Assembly (NCBI GenBank): GCA_916613615.1
Contig: OU744724.1
Location: 25,530,171 to 25,594,170, forward strand
Origin: Steromphala cineraria
Lineage: Eukaryota > Mollusca > Gastropoda > Trochida > Trochidae
Length of the DNA: 64,000 bases
Reading direction: 5' to 3'
The notes beneath the pieces were generated by a model. That model made no database searches. It saw only the letters and a program-made list of their open reading frames with translations, and was not told where the DNA came from. Each line of letters starts with the position of its first letter. The stretch's first letter is position 1. Of this stretch, positions 11,665 through 23,334 are shown piece after piece. A program made the translations under genes and the position numbers.

Positions 11665-12040
11665 CGGGTATCCAAATCTCAACCCAATTAGTCCTTATCA
11701 ATATCTCTGCAATAAATTTTTATCACTTTCCAGAAATCCTAAATGTTTAATTGAACCATGATTTAGAGGCAAAGAATTTTTGCAGCGAGACTTCTGTTTC
11801 AACTTACCATCTCTGGCACCAGCTGGATATTAGAGGCACGGTGACCACTTGGATGATTGATTAGGCTGACCACTAGCAAACTCATCTGTGGTCACTACAC
11901 AACTGTCAACAGCCTTACATAAAGTAGGTTTAGTAGTTTACTATCCAAAACTGGCTTTCACAGAGGAAATCAATTGCATGAGGTTCAAGCGATCAGGATT
12001 TTGAAATTTGTTAACATTAACCAAGCTAGAGACCAATGTT
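11665..12040. other. Gene-free stretch with one donor-like site
   Basis: On the minus strand CCAGAGATG|GTAAGTTG (boundary near 11807) fits a splice donor. The frames upstream of it contain stops and no coding exon is evident. Confidence 0.25.
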
Positions 12041-12047
12041 GCCAGTT

Positions 12048-12178
12048 CCAACACCTTACCAACCCACTTAGATTATCAGTTAAAGGGATAGAAAATACCA
12101 AGCCATACTCATTCCAAAGCCTTACCAACTTACTTAGGTCATGAGTTGACAGTATAGAAAATACAAACCAATACTCAG
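12048..12178. repeat. 66-bp tandem duplication
   Basis: CCAACACCTTACCAACCCAC at 12048 recurs as CCAAAGCCTTACCAACTTAC at 12114. Both units continue with TAGAAAATAC(C/A)AA and CATACTCA or AATACTCA. Confidence 0.7.
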
Positions 12179-12439
12179 GTAACTAATCTGTCATTTAGAC
12201 CCTAAGATAAAAGCCGAATAAAGTCTGTAACAAGATTTTATTCCAATGGCTCAAGAGTCTTTACACAACATTTCAGCTTTCTAGGCCTTTCACTTCAGAG
12301 TCTAAGTGTTAGACTATCAAGTCAATACAAGCCGATAGGACTGATCCAGGTACACAGTAATTAATATGAATTTGACAAAAATCTTAAACAAAGAAGAGTT
12401 TGCAAACACCTAATTTGCAAATATTCAAAAGAAAAAGGA

Positions 12440-13095
12440 TCTCTCATATACAATTAAAAACATACCTGGTGCAGACTGTTGTTGTCTAAGTCCAATATTG
12501 AAATACCGGATATGAAGTTTCAAGTTTCTCCCACAATGGTACCATGTGTCTGATGCTGACACCCATGAAAGTGATTGGAACAATGAATGATTTATCCATT
12601 ATTCATAAGTAAAAACATCTCTCATATCCATTTCAGAACTTACCAGCTATAGTTGTTAAAATCAAAGACAGTGTTTCAAAGACTGGCGAGATATATTAAC
12701 ATTTCTGGCTTGGTATCATGAGTCTGATGATGTCCCCATAAATGTGATTAGAACAATAAATGAATTTTCCAATATTCAAAAGTAAAAGAATTTGTCCTTT
12801 GTAATTCAGAACAAACTGGATACTAATTATTGTTTACATCAAAGTCCAATATTTAAAATACGTGCAATGAATTTTCAGCTGTCTCCCCTATGGTAATGTC
12901 ACCCATGAAAGTGATTGGAACAATGAATGAATTTTCCAATATTCATAAGTAAAAGAATCTCCTCTATGTAATATAGAACATACCAGCTATAGTTGTTAAA
13001 ATCAAGGTCCGTGTTTCAAAGATTGGAGAGATATAACAACGTTATTGGTTTGGTAACATGTGTCTGACGTTGACAACTATGATAGTGATTCGAGA
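12440..13095. repeat. Tandem array, about four units of 165-175 bp
   Basis: The word AAGTGATTGGAACAATGAATGA (or a close variant) recurs near 12569, 12742 and 12909, with a decayed copy near 13082. GCTATAGTTGTTAAAATCAA recurs at 12645 and 12987. Units carry a minus-strand donor-like GTAAGT or GTATGT at equivalent places (12471, 12641, 12972). The minus-strand frames contain stops, so these are not shown to be duplicated coding exons. Confidence 0.65.
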
Positions 13096-13453
13096 GTTAA
13101 TTAGATAGTAAGTCAATGCAACTGAGTCAATCGGGGAGAGATGGCGATGTACATTTCAGACATTATTGAACACATGGTATAACAAACATCTGTATCAATG
13201 GTCGATACAGGAACAGCTGTGTTCAGAATGGAATGGATATGACGCCAGAAGACGTATTTGCAAATGACATTGGTAATAATTCCAGTTGTATGGATAACAA
13301 GTTCCTTCACTTTCCTGAAGAATGGGCCCGAAGTAGCCAGGAAACAGAGAGAGAAATGACATAAGGTTGCTAACAATTGGTTAACCTCCTTACAAAAATT
13401 CAAACATCTTCATTTTATAACACTGACATTTATTTTAATTTCCATGTTTTTAA

Positions 13454-13810
13454 AGGGGCAGAAGCACGTTTTTAGGGGGAATATAAGGTGATGTCAGGAA
13501 AATGAAAATTAATGGTTCAAGTTGAAAGACAATGTATTGAAACTAAATGGAGCGGTAATAATTCAAATATATAACTTAAAGTTTAGCCATGCGATTCCTT
13601 TTTCTTACACAAAATGAATTAAAGGTGTTAAAAAAAAATGGCCACCAATGGATTTTAATGTGAATCTTCATACTTTGTCCTCTGACTATGAATGATTGGC
13701 TTGGGTAATGAGATATTTGACACTGTCAAAATAATTCATTTAGCATTAACTTACAATTATCAGTGAAAAATGTAAAATATAAACTTATCAAAAAACGTGC
13801 TACTGCCCCT
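13454..13810 (+). mobile_element. TTAA-target MITE, AGGGGCAG family, full-length
   Basis: A 357-bp element. The left end AGGGGCAGAAGCACGTTTTT and the inverted right end AGGGGCAGTAGCACGTTTTT differ at one base over 20. TTAA flanks both sides (13450-13453, 13811-13814). A TTAA target is characteristic of piggyBac and Kolobok elements, and the ends alone do not decide which. The interior (GGGGGAATATAAGGTGATGT) recurs in the copies at 45468 and 55509 (inverted) and at 60161 (same orientation). Confidence 0.8.
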
Positions 13811-13814
13811 TTAA

Positions 13815-14335
13815 GGATGGTTGTATTCAAACAATGTGTTTAATTATCTTATTTAAGGATATTTAACGTAAATATTACATTATTTCATAGTGTATGGTTA
13901 CCTAGAAAGATAAACATAATTTTGAGAAAAATATTCCTGTTGCTTAAGTTTTTGTGAGGAGTATATCATCACGCCAGCTTCTAAATGCCTTTGGAGAATT
14001 TTACTCAAGAAGTTTATAAGACAGATTTTGACATCCGACAATAAAACCAGACACTCATGTCTTGGGGAGGAACATCAGCTATAAGTAAAATATATTGATG
14101 TTATATTCTCAGGGTCAAAACATCCAGGAAAATGGCAAAATATTGATTATCATTCTCAAATAAGAAGGGTATTAGTCTACACACTTGAACTTGATCAATC
14201 AAATGGAAAACAGCAAGATATCTCGTCAGATCAATGGGCTATTGTAAACTGATCAACTCCATCTGTGTGTATATGTGTGGTGTGTAAACACAGGAACTCA
14301 GTTATACCCAACAACTAACACTGCAAGCATGAAAT
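13815..14335. other. Gene-free stretch
   Basis: AT-rich sequence between the TTAA MITE and a decayed SINE. No motif or repeat of note was recognised. Confidence 0.35.
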
Positions 14336-14369
14336 CTATGAAAGGCATTTAGAGATGAAACACATAGGA

Positions 14370-14525
14370 AAAGCATGATATTCTTGATAACGATTTGGGC
14401 CAATTCCTGGTCGTGTCCTACCGTAAATTGTAAAAAGAGTGAAGACATTGCTTCCTTCCTTGACACTCAGCATTATAAGAATATGGCGCTTCAACTCTGG
14501 CTGCACTGTGCCAAAGGCACACAAT
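14370..14525 (+). mobile_element. Decayed tRNA-derived SINE, family of 28060
   Basis: Shares with the 28060 copy (inverted) the order: a B-box-like segment (degenerate, GGGCCAATTCCTGGTCGTG), then CTTGACACTCAGCATTATAAG, then a TGGCGCTTCA..CTGGCTGCACTG segment. No A box is discernible. This is inferred from the better-preserved copy. Confidence 0.5.
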
Positions 14526-14529
14526 ACAT

Positions 14530-15230
14530 TTTCCTTAAAGGATAAATATGTGATAAAGGACACTCAAAAATGATTATTTTTGTTTCATTTTGTTGGAGAG
14601 GGGTTGTACTTTCTCTAGGGGTCCTTAACCCCTTTTGAACTTTTAAATAGATAGATTGCACTAAAGTGGAGTAAACTCAAAGGGTAAACCCCCTTTTTAA
14701 TTTGTTAATCATTCCCTTTACTTGTACACTCTCAGTTCTCTACAACTGGTACAATGTTAAAGGCTAGAATTATGAAACTGAGTACCAAAGTCCTTGTAAC
14801 AGTCATTGACATGTATCTGAAAAACTATAAGAAATATAAAAACACTAAACTACTCTGTGACTGAGAATAAATTTTCTGCTCCTCATCAAAGAAAGAACAC
14901 TCCTTTTATATACTCCTCACAAAAAATTAAGCAACATGTGAAGTTTGTAACATGAGCAATTTGTCCATTTTGCATAACTTTAAGGATGAATGGGTTCATC
15001 CAATGTCATCAGTTATCTGAATGAAGATGACGAAGGGAGATTTGAACCTAGGACCTCTACCATCTCACCCAAACGAATGAAAAAAGTACTCATCAACTAA
15101 GGGGCATATAAAACCTAATGAAGGCAAAGACCTGTTATCCTCCCATCTAAACAGTGCCAGGTACAATACAACACATACGCACTGTGCACAGGCATGATAA
15201 CATCAGCTTTCTGTTCAATCAGCCCAAGAT
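14530..15230. other. Gene-free stretch
   Basis: Contains T-rich and AT-rich segments and a CTCCTCACAAAAA(A)TTAAGCAACA word (14924) that is inverted relative to a similar word at 13938. No bounded element was recognised. Confidence 0.3.
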
Positions 15231-15238
15231 CAACCAGT

Positions 15239-15476
15239 CAACACCTTGACTCATGTATCACATCTCTAACTAGTGTGAAACACTGGCTCATAGCAAACGT
15301 GTACAGTTTCTTGTACCGTGTACTGTGTTTTCTTCAAAGATATCAGATTTATTCAAATATCAACACCTTGACTCACGTATCACATCTCTAACTAGTGTGA
15401 AACACTGGCTCATAGCAAACAGCTTCTTGTACTGTGTACTAGGTTTTCTTCAAATATATCAGATTAATTCAAATAT
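15239..15476. repeat. 122-bp tandem duplication
   Basis: CAACACCTTGACTCATGTAT at 15239 recurs as CAACACCTTGACTCACGTAT at 15361. The units then match through CTAACTAGTGTGAAACACTGG and TTCTTGTAC(C/T)GTGTACT. The second unit has a small deletion. The short overlapping reading frames here are by-products of the duplication. Confidence 0.85.
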
Positions 15477-15479
15477 TCT

Positions 15480-15925
15480 CTGGCTCAATACTATCCGACT
15501 CAATATTTGGTTTAAACATATTTTATTCATGAAAAGACATGAATGAATTGGCCAACAAGCACCGAGGTGCTTATATTAAGGCCGTTTCAAAATAATTACA
15601 TATGAAAAATATACAATATTAATTACCAGTCACGCATGTCATACATTTTATAAGCTTCAAAAATAGTGATTATGCATGAATAAGATTGTTTGTTTGGCAG
15701 TCTCAAAGACTCACTATTTACTTGAATTAATTGAACCCTAACACATCAGGAGTATATAATGATATTAAAATAAATATATCTAGATATTTAAATATGAAGC
15801 AACAAAGCGAACATACCTTATATAGAGAAGAGAAAATTAAAATCCATGGATGAACAACTTCTTTTCTTCACAGTCGCGTCTTTTCGGTATAGATCCTTGT
15901 ACCCTTTTTAAGCATGTATTTTCAT
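15480..15925. other. AT-rich, gene-free stretch
   Basis: Nothing recognised beyond low-complexity AT sequence, including clustered TATA-like words near 15755-15800. Confidence 0.35.
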
Positions 15926-15929
15926 TCAC

Positions 15930-16560
15930 CAGTTAACTTATCAGTCTGTGTCCATCTAATCTCCAGATAAATCACAAATGTAAATTCTGACTCCTTCAAA
16001 ACACAGATACTGCTTAAAGCACCCAGTTTCTGTTGCTTTTCCACTATGGACAGATGTTACAGCAGTATCAATACTGACACTCAATTAGTGTCTGTCTTCT
16101 CCTGATAAATCAAATGTGGGACTGCATGACTCTCTTAAGTCATAGATCCAGCTCAATACACAGTTTCTGATGGCCTTCCCCTTTGGACAGATATACATAT
16201 ATATATCAGTATCAATACTACACCTCTCAATTATTGTCCATCCTATCTCCTGATAAATCACAAATGAAAGTACAGACTTTCCTTAGTCATAGATAGCTCA
16301 ACATACACAGTTTCTTCAGATCTACAAGCACACACACATGATATAGTAAGAACCACAGCTCACAGTTTCTTCAACTGAACATCAACACACATAGTATCAG
16401 TTTCTCCATTCATCTCAAGAGTACAACACAGTAACCATTTTCTCCATGTATCTAGTACCACAGAGTAAGCAGTTTTCTTGATTTATCTGTTAGAACAGAG
16501 TAACCGCTTCCTCAATGTATCATAGAGTACAACACAGTATCCACTCTCGCCACAGCCCGA
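15930..16560. repeat. Diverged tandem repeats, about 143 bp then shorter units
   Basis: CTCC(A/T)GATAAATCA recurs near 15961, 16100 and 16247, with a 'GGACAGAT' and 'CAGTATCAATACT' segment in between. From about 16330 shorter degenerate units with TACAACACAGTA(A/T)CCA continue. Boundaries are approximate. Confidence 0.5.
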
Positions 16561-16655
16561 TATGGACATCCAATCTTCACACAGCTAGCTAGCCTCTTGC
16601 TCTTGTTATCTTAGAATACAAGATTCATAAATCTCTAGTCGGAGTCAGCTGGGCC

Positions 16656-17010
16656 CATGATTGTGCAGAGCTAGCGTGGAATTGAGTACAGTCAGGAATG
16701 AATGAAAACTGCTACGTGCAGTGGCTTAATTGACATGGACTATACTCATGATTGTGCAGAGCTAACGTGGAATTGAGTACAGTCTCCAAATGAATGAAAA
16801 CTGCTACGTGCAGTGGCTTAATTGACATGGACTATACTCATGACTGTGCAGAGCTAACGTGGAATTGAGTACAGTGTCCGAATGAATGAAAACTGCTACG
16901 TGAAGTGGCTTGACATGAACTACACTCAAGAATGTGCAGATCTAGCATGGAATTGAGTACAGTCTCTGAATGAATGAAAACTGCTACATGTAGTAACCTG
17001 TATGCTAGTC
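16656..17010. repeat. Minisatellite, four units of about 91 bp
   Basis: Units begin near 16656, 16747, 16839 and 16927 with CATGATTGTGCAGAGCTA (variants), followed by TGGAATTGAGTACAGT and GAATGAAAACTGCTACGTG. The first three are close, and the fourth is shorter and more diverged at its end. Confidence 0.85.
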
Positions 17011-17244
17011 TCACTGCATATACTTGATTACTTAAAGTAAGCATCTTCTCTCGATCTTGAAGCTTTCATTTCAATAGATATTTTAAAATTGGATCAAACT
17101 TTATTTCATTTACTATGTTACAATTCTGCACTGGGAAATGTAGAGAATGTATTGAGGTAGAAGAGTTGAATGATGATTTTGAGGAAATAAGGGTAGCATT
17201 GAGATATCCATTTAAAACAAAAATATTCATTAGTAAGTAGCTAT

Positions 17245-17653
17245 AGAGGCAGAAGCACATTTTTATAGAATTTTAGTTCTTCAAATCTTCCAAAATATGT
17301 ATCATTTTACGCCAACTGTATTATCATTACCGGGTCAAACATTTCATAACTAATTCTGATTATCCTTACTTATTAAAGAAAATTCAGATATTAAGCAAGA
17401 ACTGCTGAAGGCCATTTTAGTGTGAACACCTTTGAATAACTTGAGATAGAAAAATGTCTAAGCGGCCCATCAAAAGTGGCTTAGAAAAACGGCATTCATT
17501 ACCAAACTGAACGTATTTGAGAAACAACCTTTGACGCACTATACAATATTGCAATCAGACTATATATATTCCAAAGAAAATAGTGAAATATGTTTGTGGT
17601 TATGTGAACCTTAAAAGAAATCCCTTTTCCCTTAAAAGTGTACTACCGCCCCT
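17245..17653. mobile_element. TTAA-target MITE, AGGGGCAG family, eroded
   Basis: The left end AGAGGCAGAAGCACATTTTT and the inverted right end AGGGGCGGTAGTACACTTTT match the family ends of 13454-13810. The flanks are CTAT and TTTA, so the TTAA duplication has decayed. A short minus-strand frame crosses the left end by chance. Confidence 0.6.
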
Positions 17654-18051
17654 TTTACTGAAATTGTTGATGTGTGTTCTATAAAAGAAATTAGAACTCC
17701 TATCTTTAAGCAGATAAAATATCTGAAATTAACGGCCTACTCTCTGCCTCCTACGCTTCAAATTTTCAACCAAGAGCTCCTAACAGTGTCAATGACAAGA
17801 TAACAGTGTGCAAGACTTCCAGACAAGACATAAAGTGGGTGGTAGAACTTGAGGACTTTAATGTCGTCAGAAGTTAAGACTTGTAATAAATACTTGTTAT
17901 AGTGTTGTCTTCATACATTATTGATTAAAACGTTCTAAGATGGTAATTAGTTTAGGTTTCAAAGAATACAACAAACTTTTTGAAGAGACATTTGACAGAA
18001 ATTCTGCAAAACACAAAATCTTGAAAAACACAAGAAAATTAACCTATGCTC

Positions 18052-18224
18052 CAGGGATTAGGAAGGGCAGGGGCCATGGGCCATTTGCACATTTTCTGAA
18101 AAAATGGCCCATTAAAATTTTGAAGTTTACTATTGATATAAGGGCAATGGCCCCTTTAAAATGCAGAAAATTACTAAAAAACATGAAAATGGCCCATTGT
18201 CAAAAGTGTCCTTCCCAATCACTG
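18052..18224. mobile_element. CAGTG-ended MITE with 5-bp target duplication
   Basis: A 173-bp element. The left end CAGGGATTAGGAAGG is an inverted match to the right end CCTTCCCAATCACTG. It is flanked by TGCTC on both sides (18047-18051 and 18225-18229). A family member lies at 47574-47745. The interior contains GGGGCCATGGGCCATTT and, inverted, AAAATGGCCCATTGT. A 5-bp duplication with CAGTG ends is compatible with hAT5-type transposons, but the superfamily is uncertain. Confidence 0.7.
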
Positions 18225-18429
18225 TGCTCATACCATTGAATATAGAAATTATTATCTTTAACAATTATAAAGGAAAAGTAGAAAATTTGTGTCCATGGGA
18301 CACAGATGCCCCCGATAATAATAAAGTCCTCAATGTTTTCAACCATAGAGTTTAAAACAAAGTAAGAGATGCACACATTTAGCTTCATTTAAGTACAAAC
18401 ATCCGTTAAAATGTAGAAAATTAAAAATT

Positions 18430-19010
18430 CCCAAAACATAATATAAGATGCACACCTTTAGGATACCTATTAAGCATGTTTGAAAGATCAGTGCAATCTA
18501 TCCAGTACTTTTTGAGGAGAAGTGGATAAACAACAGCCCTTATCATACCAATATGAGCTTTCACTTGCCCCAAAATTCACCTACCGGTATGTTCAACATG
18601 TCAGAAATTTGAAATTTTTTTAAACAGTTGAATAACAAAATACAAGATGCACACCCTTAGGATGCCTATAAGCCAAGTGTGCAATTTCAATTAAATCCAT
18701 TGAACGGTTTTGAGGAGAAGTGGATAAACAACACCCCCTATCACACTACTATGAGCTTTCACTTGCACAAAAATTCATTAAAGTTCAACATGTCAGAAAT
18801 TTGAAAAACAATCGAAAATTGAAAAACAAAATATGAAATACACACCCCTAGGATGCCTATAAGCCTTGTGTGCAATTTCAATTAAATCTGTTGAACAGTT
18901 TTAGAGGAGATGATAAACGATACCCTGTATAGAGTGGTTATGCACGTACAGATGTACGGACGGACAACCAAAAGTAATCCGATATGACCCTGCCATATAT
19001 GGCAGGGGCA
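18430..19010 (+). mobile_element. Helentron/pearl-like element: tandem core, GGAC tract and terminal hairpin
   Basis: Three diverged units of about 195 bp begin near 18439, 18638 and 18829 (AAGATGCACACC(C/T)TTAGGAT..CCTAT). They are followed by GTACGGACGGACAACC and then CCCTGCCATATATGGCAGGG (18988-19007), a perfect 20-bp palindrome. Tandem core, GACG-rich tract and 3' hairpin in that order are the hallmarks of bivalve pearl/CvE elements, which are related to Helentrons. The 5' end was not found. Confidence 0.55.
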
Positions 19011-19014
19011 TACA

Positions 19015-19725
19015 AATTATTTAAAATCTTTTGAAAATTAACAAAGTAGTAGCACGTTTTATCAGGAAAATATATATATATATATATGAATCACACCACA
19101 CAAAAAAATATTACAAATGGAAAAACAATGTCTTTAAACAAAAAAATTTCAGTTCTAAAATTAACATTATCATATTCACTTAAACCACACTGATTGGTGT
19201 CCCTACCTGAAATGATTAAAGGTTCAAATCAAAACCCAAAGTCCCCACCTCTCCAACATCGGACATATTTTGCTTGATACTTGGCATGAGATGTTTGACC
19301 CTTTTGAAGTGAATATATTTGGAATAAACTAATATCTTTCGGGAAATTTTTACATAAATATTTTAAAACACATACTAATGCCTATTTAACATATCTTTGA
19401 TTACTAGTTAAAAGTAACTTACCCAATCTAACTTTTAGGTTCCTGAATATCACAAGGAGATTCAAAACCAATTTGAGTGTAAGGTATCTAAAATAAAATT
19501 GAATTTGAAGATTAATTTGCATATTCACCACTGAAAAAAACAACAACCAATGATAAAGCTCAGGACAATGATGATAAAAATATTTTGCATATAATCAACT
19601 TGAATATCTGATAACAAAAGTCAGGAAAGTGAAGTTTAAAAAAAAAAAAAATTATAACGAGAACATCTTGTTACCTTGATCAAATGTCATCAAGTTTTAA
19701 ACATTTAGAAATCATGACATTGCAA
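19015..19725. other. AT-rich, gene-free stretch
   Basis: Contains an (AT)n tract at 19072-19086 and a 13-base A run near 19639. No coding or structured feature was recognised. Confidence 0.35.
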
Positions 19726-19729
19726 TTTA

Positions 19730-21330
19730 TCCCACGCAGGAATTGCCAGGGAACATAAATGATATCGCTGAAAATAATCCAATTTTAATTGTGATTGTTT
19801 CTCTTTATTTCAAATGAACGAGCATGATAGAAAACCATTACAACTGCTTTAGTGTTCAATACCTAACAGAAAACAAAAGGAGAAAACATAACAGCTATCA
19901 CTGAAAACAATCCATATTTTTTATGTACCGGTAACTAGTTCCCCATATTCTGATTGACACCGGTATCTGTTATAACAAATCATGCAGTGTTGTTCCTAGA
20001 GGGGTCCTGGGGAAATTGGCCCACCTTTTTTGATTGGTGCCCCTTAAAATTTGGAGAAGAAGGATATTTTACCACTGATTTACTCAGAAAACATGACACT
20101 GATCATGTATAAGTCACATACACAAAATCACATTTCCGACATAACGACTGCTTTTCTTTTCAACTTCCAAATTAGAAATATGACTGTACATTAATAAATC
20201 ATGTATCACAGAGACAAAATCATATTTCGAACATAAAGTTTGCTTCAGTTATCAGGGATGGCAATGGTGAATTTGAAAAACAGCTGAAATGCATGGAACT
20301 TAGGGTTCTTGGATGGTTATTTATGAATAAAACTACAGTAAAGACAATCTCAAAACAGCTGAATTCAGCTGATCAGCTAAAAATTGCCATCGCTGAGTTA
20401 TCAATAAATCACATAGAAGACATCATCTTTCATTGACAACAATCCATATTTTTTATATGACTACTTCTCTAGATTTATAATTTATAACCCAAGGTTCATT
20501 TTTATAAGTCATTCATCACATAGACAAAATAATATTTCCAACATAAAATCTGCTTCAGTAATCAATAAATCACATAGGAGACATCATCTTTTATTGACAA
20601 CAATCCATATTTTGCGTGTGACTTATTCTTCAAATTTCAAATTTATAACCAAGGTTTCATAAAAATAAATCATGCATCACAGAGACAAAATCATATTTCC
20701 AACATAATGGATGATTCAGTACCATATCCTCGCGGGTATAAGATAAGGGGGCCTGGTGGCCCCTATACAAAATATACATATCATATATTATGTAAAAATC
20801 ATATTTCCAACATTATGGATGATTCAGTAATAAATAAATCACACAGAAGACATGAACTCTTACTGATAACAATCCATATTTTTTATGTGACTATACTTCT
20901 CTAAATTTCAAATTTATAACCCCAGTTTCATATCAATAGATCATGCATCACAGAGACAAAATCATATTTCAAACATAAAGTCTGCTTAAGTAATCAATAA
21001 ATCACATATGAGACATAATCTTTCATTGATAACAATCCATATGTTTTGTGCAACTACTTCTCTAAATTTCAAATTCATAACCAAAGTTTCATAACAATAA
21101 ATCATGCATCACAGAGATAAAGCATATTACCAACATAAAGACTGATTCAGAAATCAATAAATCACACAGGGGACATAACAGATATTACTGATAACAATTC
21201 ATATTTCTTGGTGATTGATTTTCTTAATTTCAAATTCATAACATGAGTATATTTCAAATCATTCATCACAAAGACAAATCATATTCCCTACAATACAATG
21301 ACTGCTACAGAAATCAATAAACAGTTCATT
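19730..21330. repeat. Diverged satellite-like array, period about 160 bp
   Basis: The word AATCAATAAATCACA recurs near 20400, 20562, 20830, 20993 and 21152 and ends in a truncated unit at 21311, a spacing of 159-162 bp apart from one interval. Each unit also has ACAATCCATATTTTTT and CACAGAGACAAAATCATAT. Earlier, weaker units extend back to about 19730. The 269-bp interval contains about 108 bp of extra sequence between two copies of ATATTTCCAACAT(A/T)ATGGATG. Confidence 0.7.
19985..20075 (+). mobile_element. Fragment of the CAGTGTTGTTCC MITE
   Basis: Begins CAGTGTTGTTCCTAGAGGGG and continues through GGCCCACC and 'GGTGCCCCTTAAAATTTGGAG', matching the complete copy at 30738. The right half and right end are missing. 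It sits inside the satellite-like array. Confidence 0.6.
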
Positions 21331-21334
21331 AGGT

Positions 21335-22415
21335 AATTAAATCAACAACACAATAATGGTATTGAAAATAGGATTTTGTAACATCTCCTGAAAATGATAA
21401 CATTTTTCTCCCTCGGTAATTACTGCTGTAACATAATTAAATCTCACACGAGACAAGTAATAAATCTGGTGCGGAGATCATACAGTCAACGCGTCCAAGC
21501 CTCTTGAATTAGACAAGTAAATCCCAGTGTAATTCCTTTAACCCATTTGGAACAACAGACATCGTCTCCATGGTTACCTATAATCTTACATGAGATTATT
21601 ATTAGCGTATTTAATCTAAATTCTGTGTTTTGAGGTTTAAAACACGCTGGTCATATCAATAATCCCTATTGAATATCAAAATTTGTCAAAATAGAATTGT
21701 TTGAAACATGAAGAGTAACAAGAAAATATTATTTTTAGTCACGATTTGAAGAAGAAATGGTTTTCAAAACGTGACTAAAATATTTTTCATTATCATGGTG
21801 CTGTTTTGGTTTCAGTAATTCTAAATCATTCTTAAAAATGTTTTTGATTTATTTTTAGTTTCTGATCCACTTTTCCCTCTTGTTTTCATTGAATGCTGCA
21901 TTTCAAAATTTTCTGTTAAGAATCTCAAGATATTTTCAAATAATATTTGCAGATAATTACCACCATTTCCATATAAAATGAATCATTTTCATCGATTCAA
22001 AAATTTCAACATTTTCTTAAGGTCTATTCAGAATGTTTAAGATAATATTTTCGTTAACAATTTCCATATTTCTATCAATTGAGCATTTATCTCTCTGAAC
22101 TGATATTCAGCATGTTAGAGGGAATATTTGGACAGGGAGAAGTAACATTTACAGTTGTGTATTGATGAAATGATTACTTCTCCATTTCTCTCAATGGGGG
22201 AGACCCTCACCGCCTCGGGACAAAACCAAATTGGAAGAATATAACATCGGGAAAGAAACACAGCAGAAAAACACTGAAAGAAAGCAATTATTCTTGGAGA
22301 ACTCTGGCAAATTGATCAAGCTTGGAAAAAAGTAAGAATAGATGGAGCACAAGTTTGAATTGTAGATAATGGAGGGTTCTAGATCCTAAACTGGAGTTCA
22401 CGGTCAATGATAGGT
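21335..22415. other. AT-rich stretch with one short stem
   Basis: An 11-bp inverted pair, TTTTAGTCACG and CGTGACTAAAA, spans about 21733-21781 with a 27-base loop. No gene is evident. T-rich sequence follows to the minisatellite. Confidence 0.4.
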
Positions 22416-22419
22416 TGTA

Positions 22420-22590
22420 GATACACAAGATGGTTGGTATAGATACACAAGATGGTTGGTAAAGATACACAAGATGGTTGGTAAAGATACACAAGATGAT
22501 TGGTAAAGATACACAAGATGGTTGGTTAAGATACACAAGATGGTTGGTAAAGATACACAAGATGGTTGGTTAAGATACACAAGACGTTAT
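22420..22590. repeat. 22-bp minisatellite, about seven to eight units
   Basis: Unit GATACACAAGATGGTTGGT plus three variable bases, repeated from 22420 at 22-bp steps. The variable positions (TAT, AAA, TAA) alternate between units. A minus-strand frame of 90 codons across it merely translates the repeat. Confidence 0.9.
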
Positions 22591-22899
22591 ACTCAATGAT
22601 TAATATCTATAACTTCATACTGGTAATTATGCACGGACAGACATGATTACTACTATATGCATTCTAAGTAGCAGGAAATAAACACTGATGAAGAAAATTA
22701 AAATGCTTGTATTCAAAATGTAACCTTGAATAAAAATTATTCAATGTTTTATCACAATAATTGATTATAGAGAAAACCTTGCAAATGACAAGGTTACAAG
22801 TGCTTCCCCTAACAGACAAAATAGTTTAGACAACAGAGTAACACTGAGATGTACATGAAGCCGGCCGACTTCACTATGCACAATAAAAAACAAATATTG

Positions 22900-23330
22900 G
22901 ATTAGTTCCTCAAGCCAGCCAACTTGATTGCCAATAAATTGAATTCAACTGAACATTCGTTGAAATCCTCTGCGTTTAAAAAAATGTTCCATTCTTTATC
23001 CATTCCATTATTTCCACAAGAACGCATTTCATACCCTTGCAATGATTTCCTCAAAGAATTATTGTGTCTCTTCCCGACAGAGCACATATACCCTTCCAGT
23101 GGTTCTAATTAATTTCTCATTAACGAGAGTTATTACGGCGGCTAGCAGAGAAGAGTATCTGTGGCGACTGCACCAAATGTCGACAGACAGGATTTCTTCC
23201 AATGAGTTCATACTCCACGACTCCACAACTTGGCTTCATTTTGCTTCAAACCTCCATCACTGTGGCCTGCCAATATCTCAAGGACATAGCCCGACAGCAT
23301 CGATAGGGCCCTGGCGGGATTGATACTTTA
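22900..23330. promoter_or_regulatory. Higher-complexity island, possible regulatory DNA
   Basis: Balanced composition compared with the flanks. It contains homeodomain-type cores in TCTAATTAATTTCTCATTAACGAG (about 23105-23128). Open frames exist on both strands but none has a recognisable domain. The label is an inference from composition. Confidence 0.25.
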
Positions 23331-23334
23331 TGTC

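Noticed and set aside
22420..22590. CRISPR-like array
   Set aside because: 22-bp head-to-tail units with no unique spacers, in an animal-type genome. It is a minisatellite.
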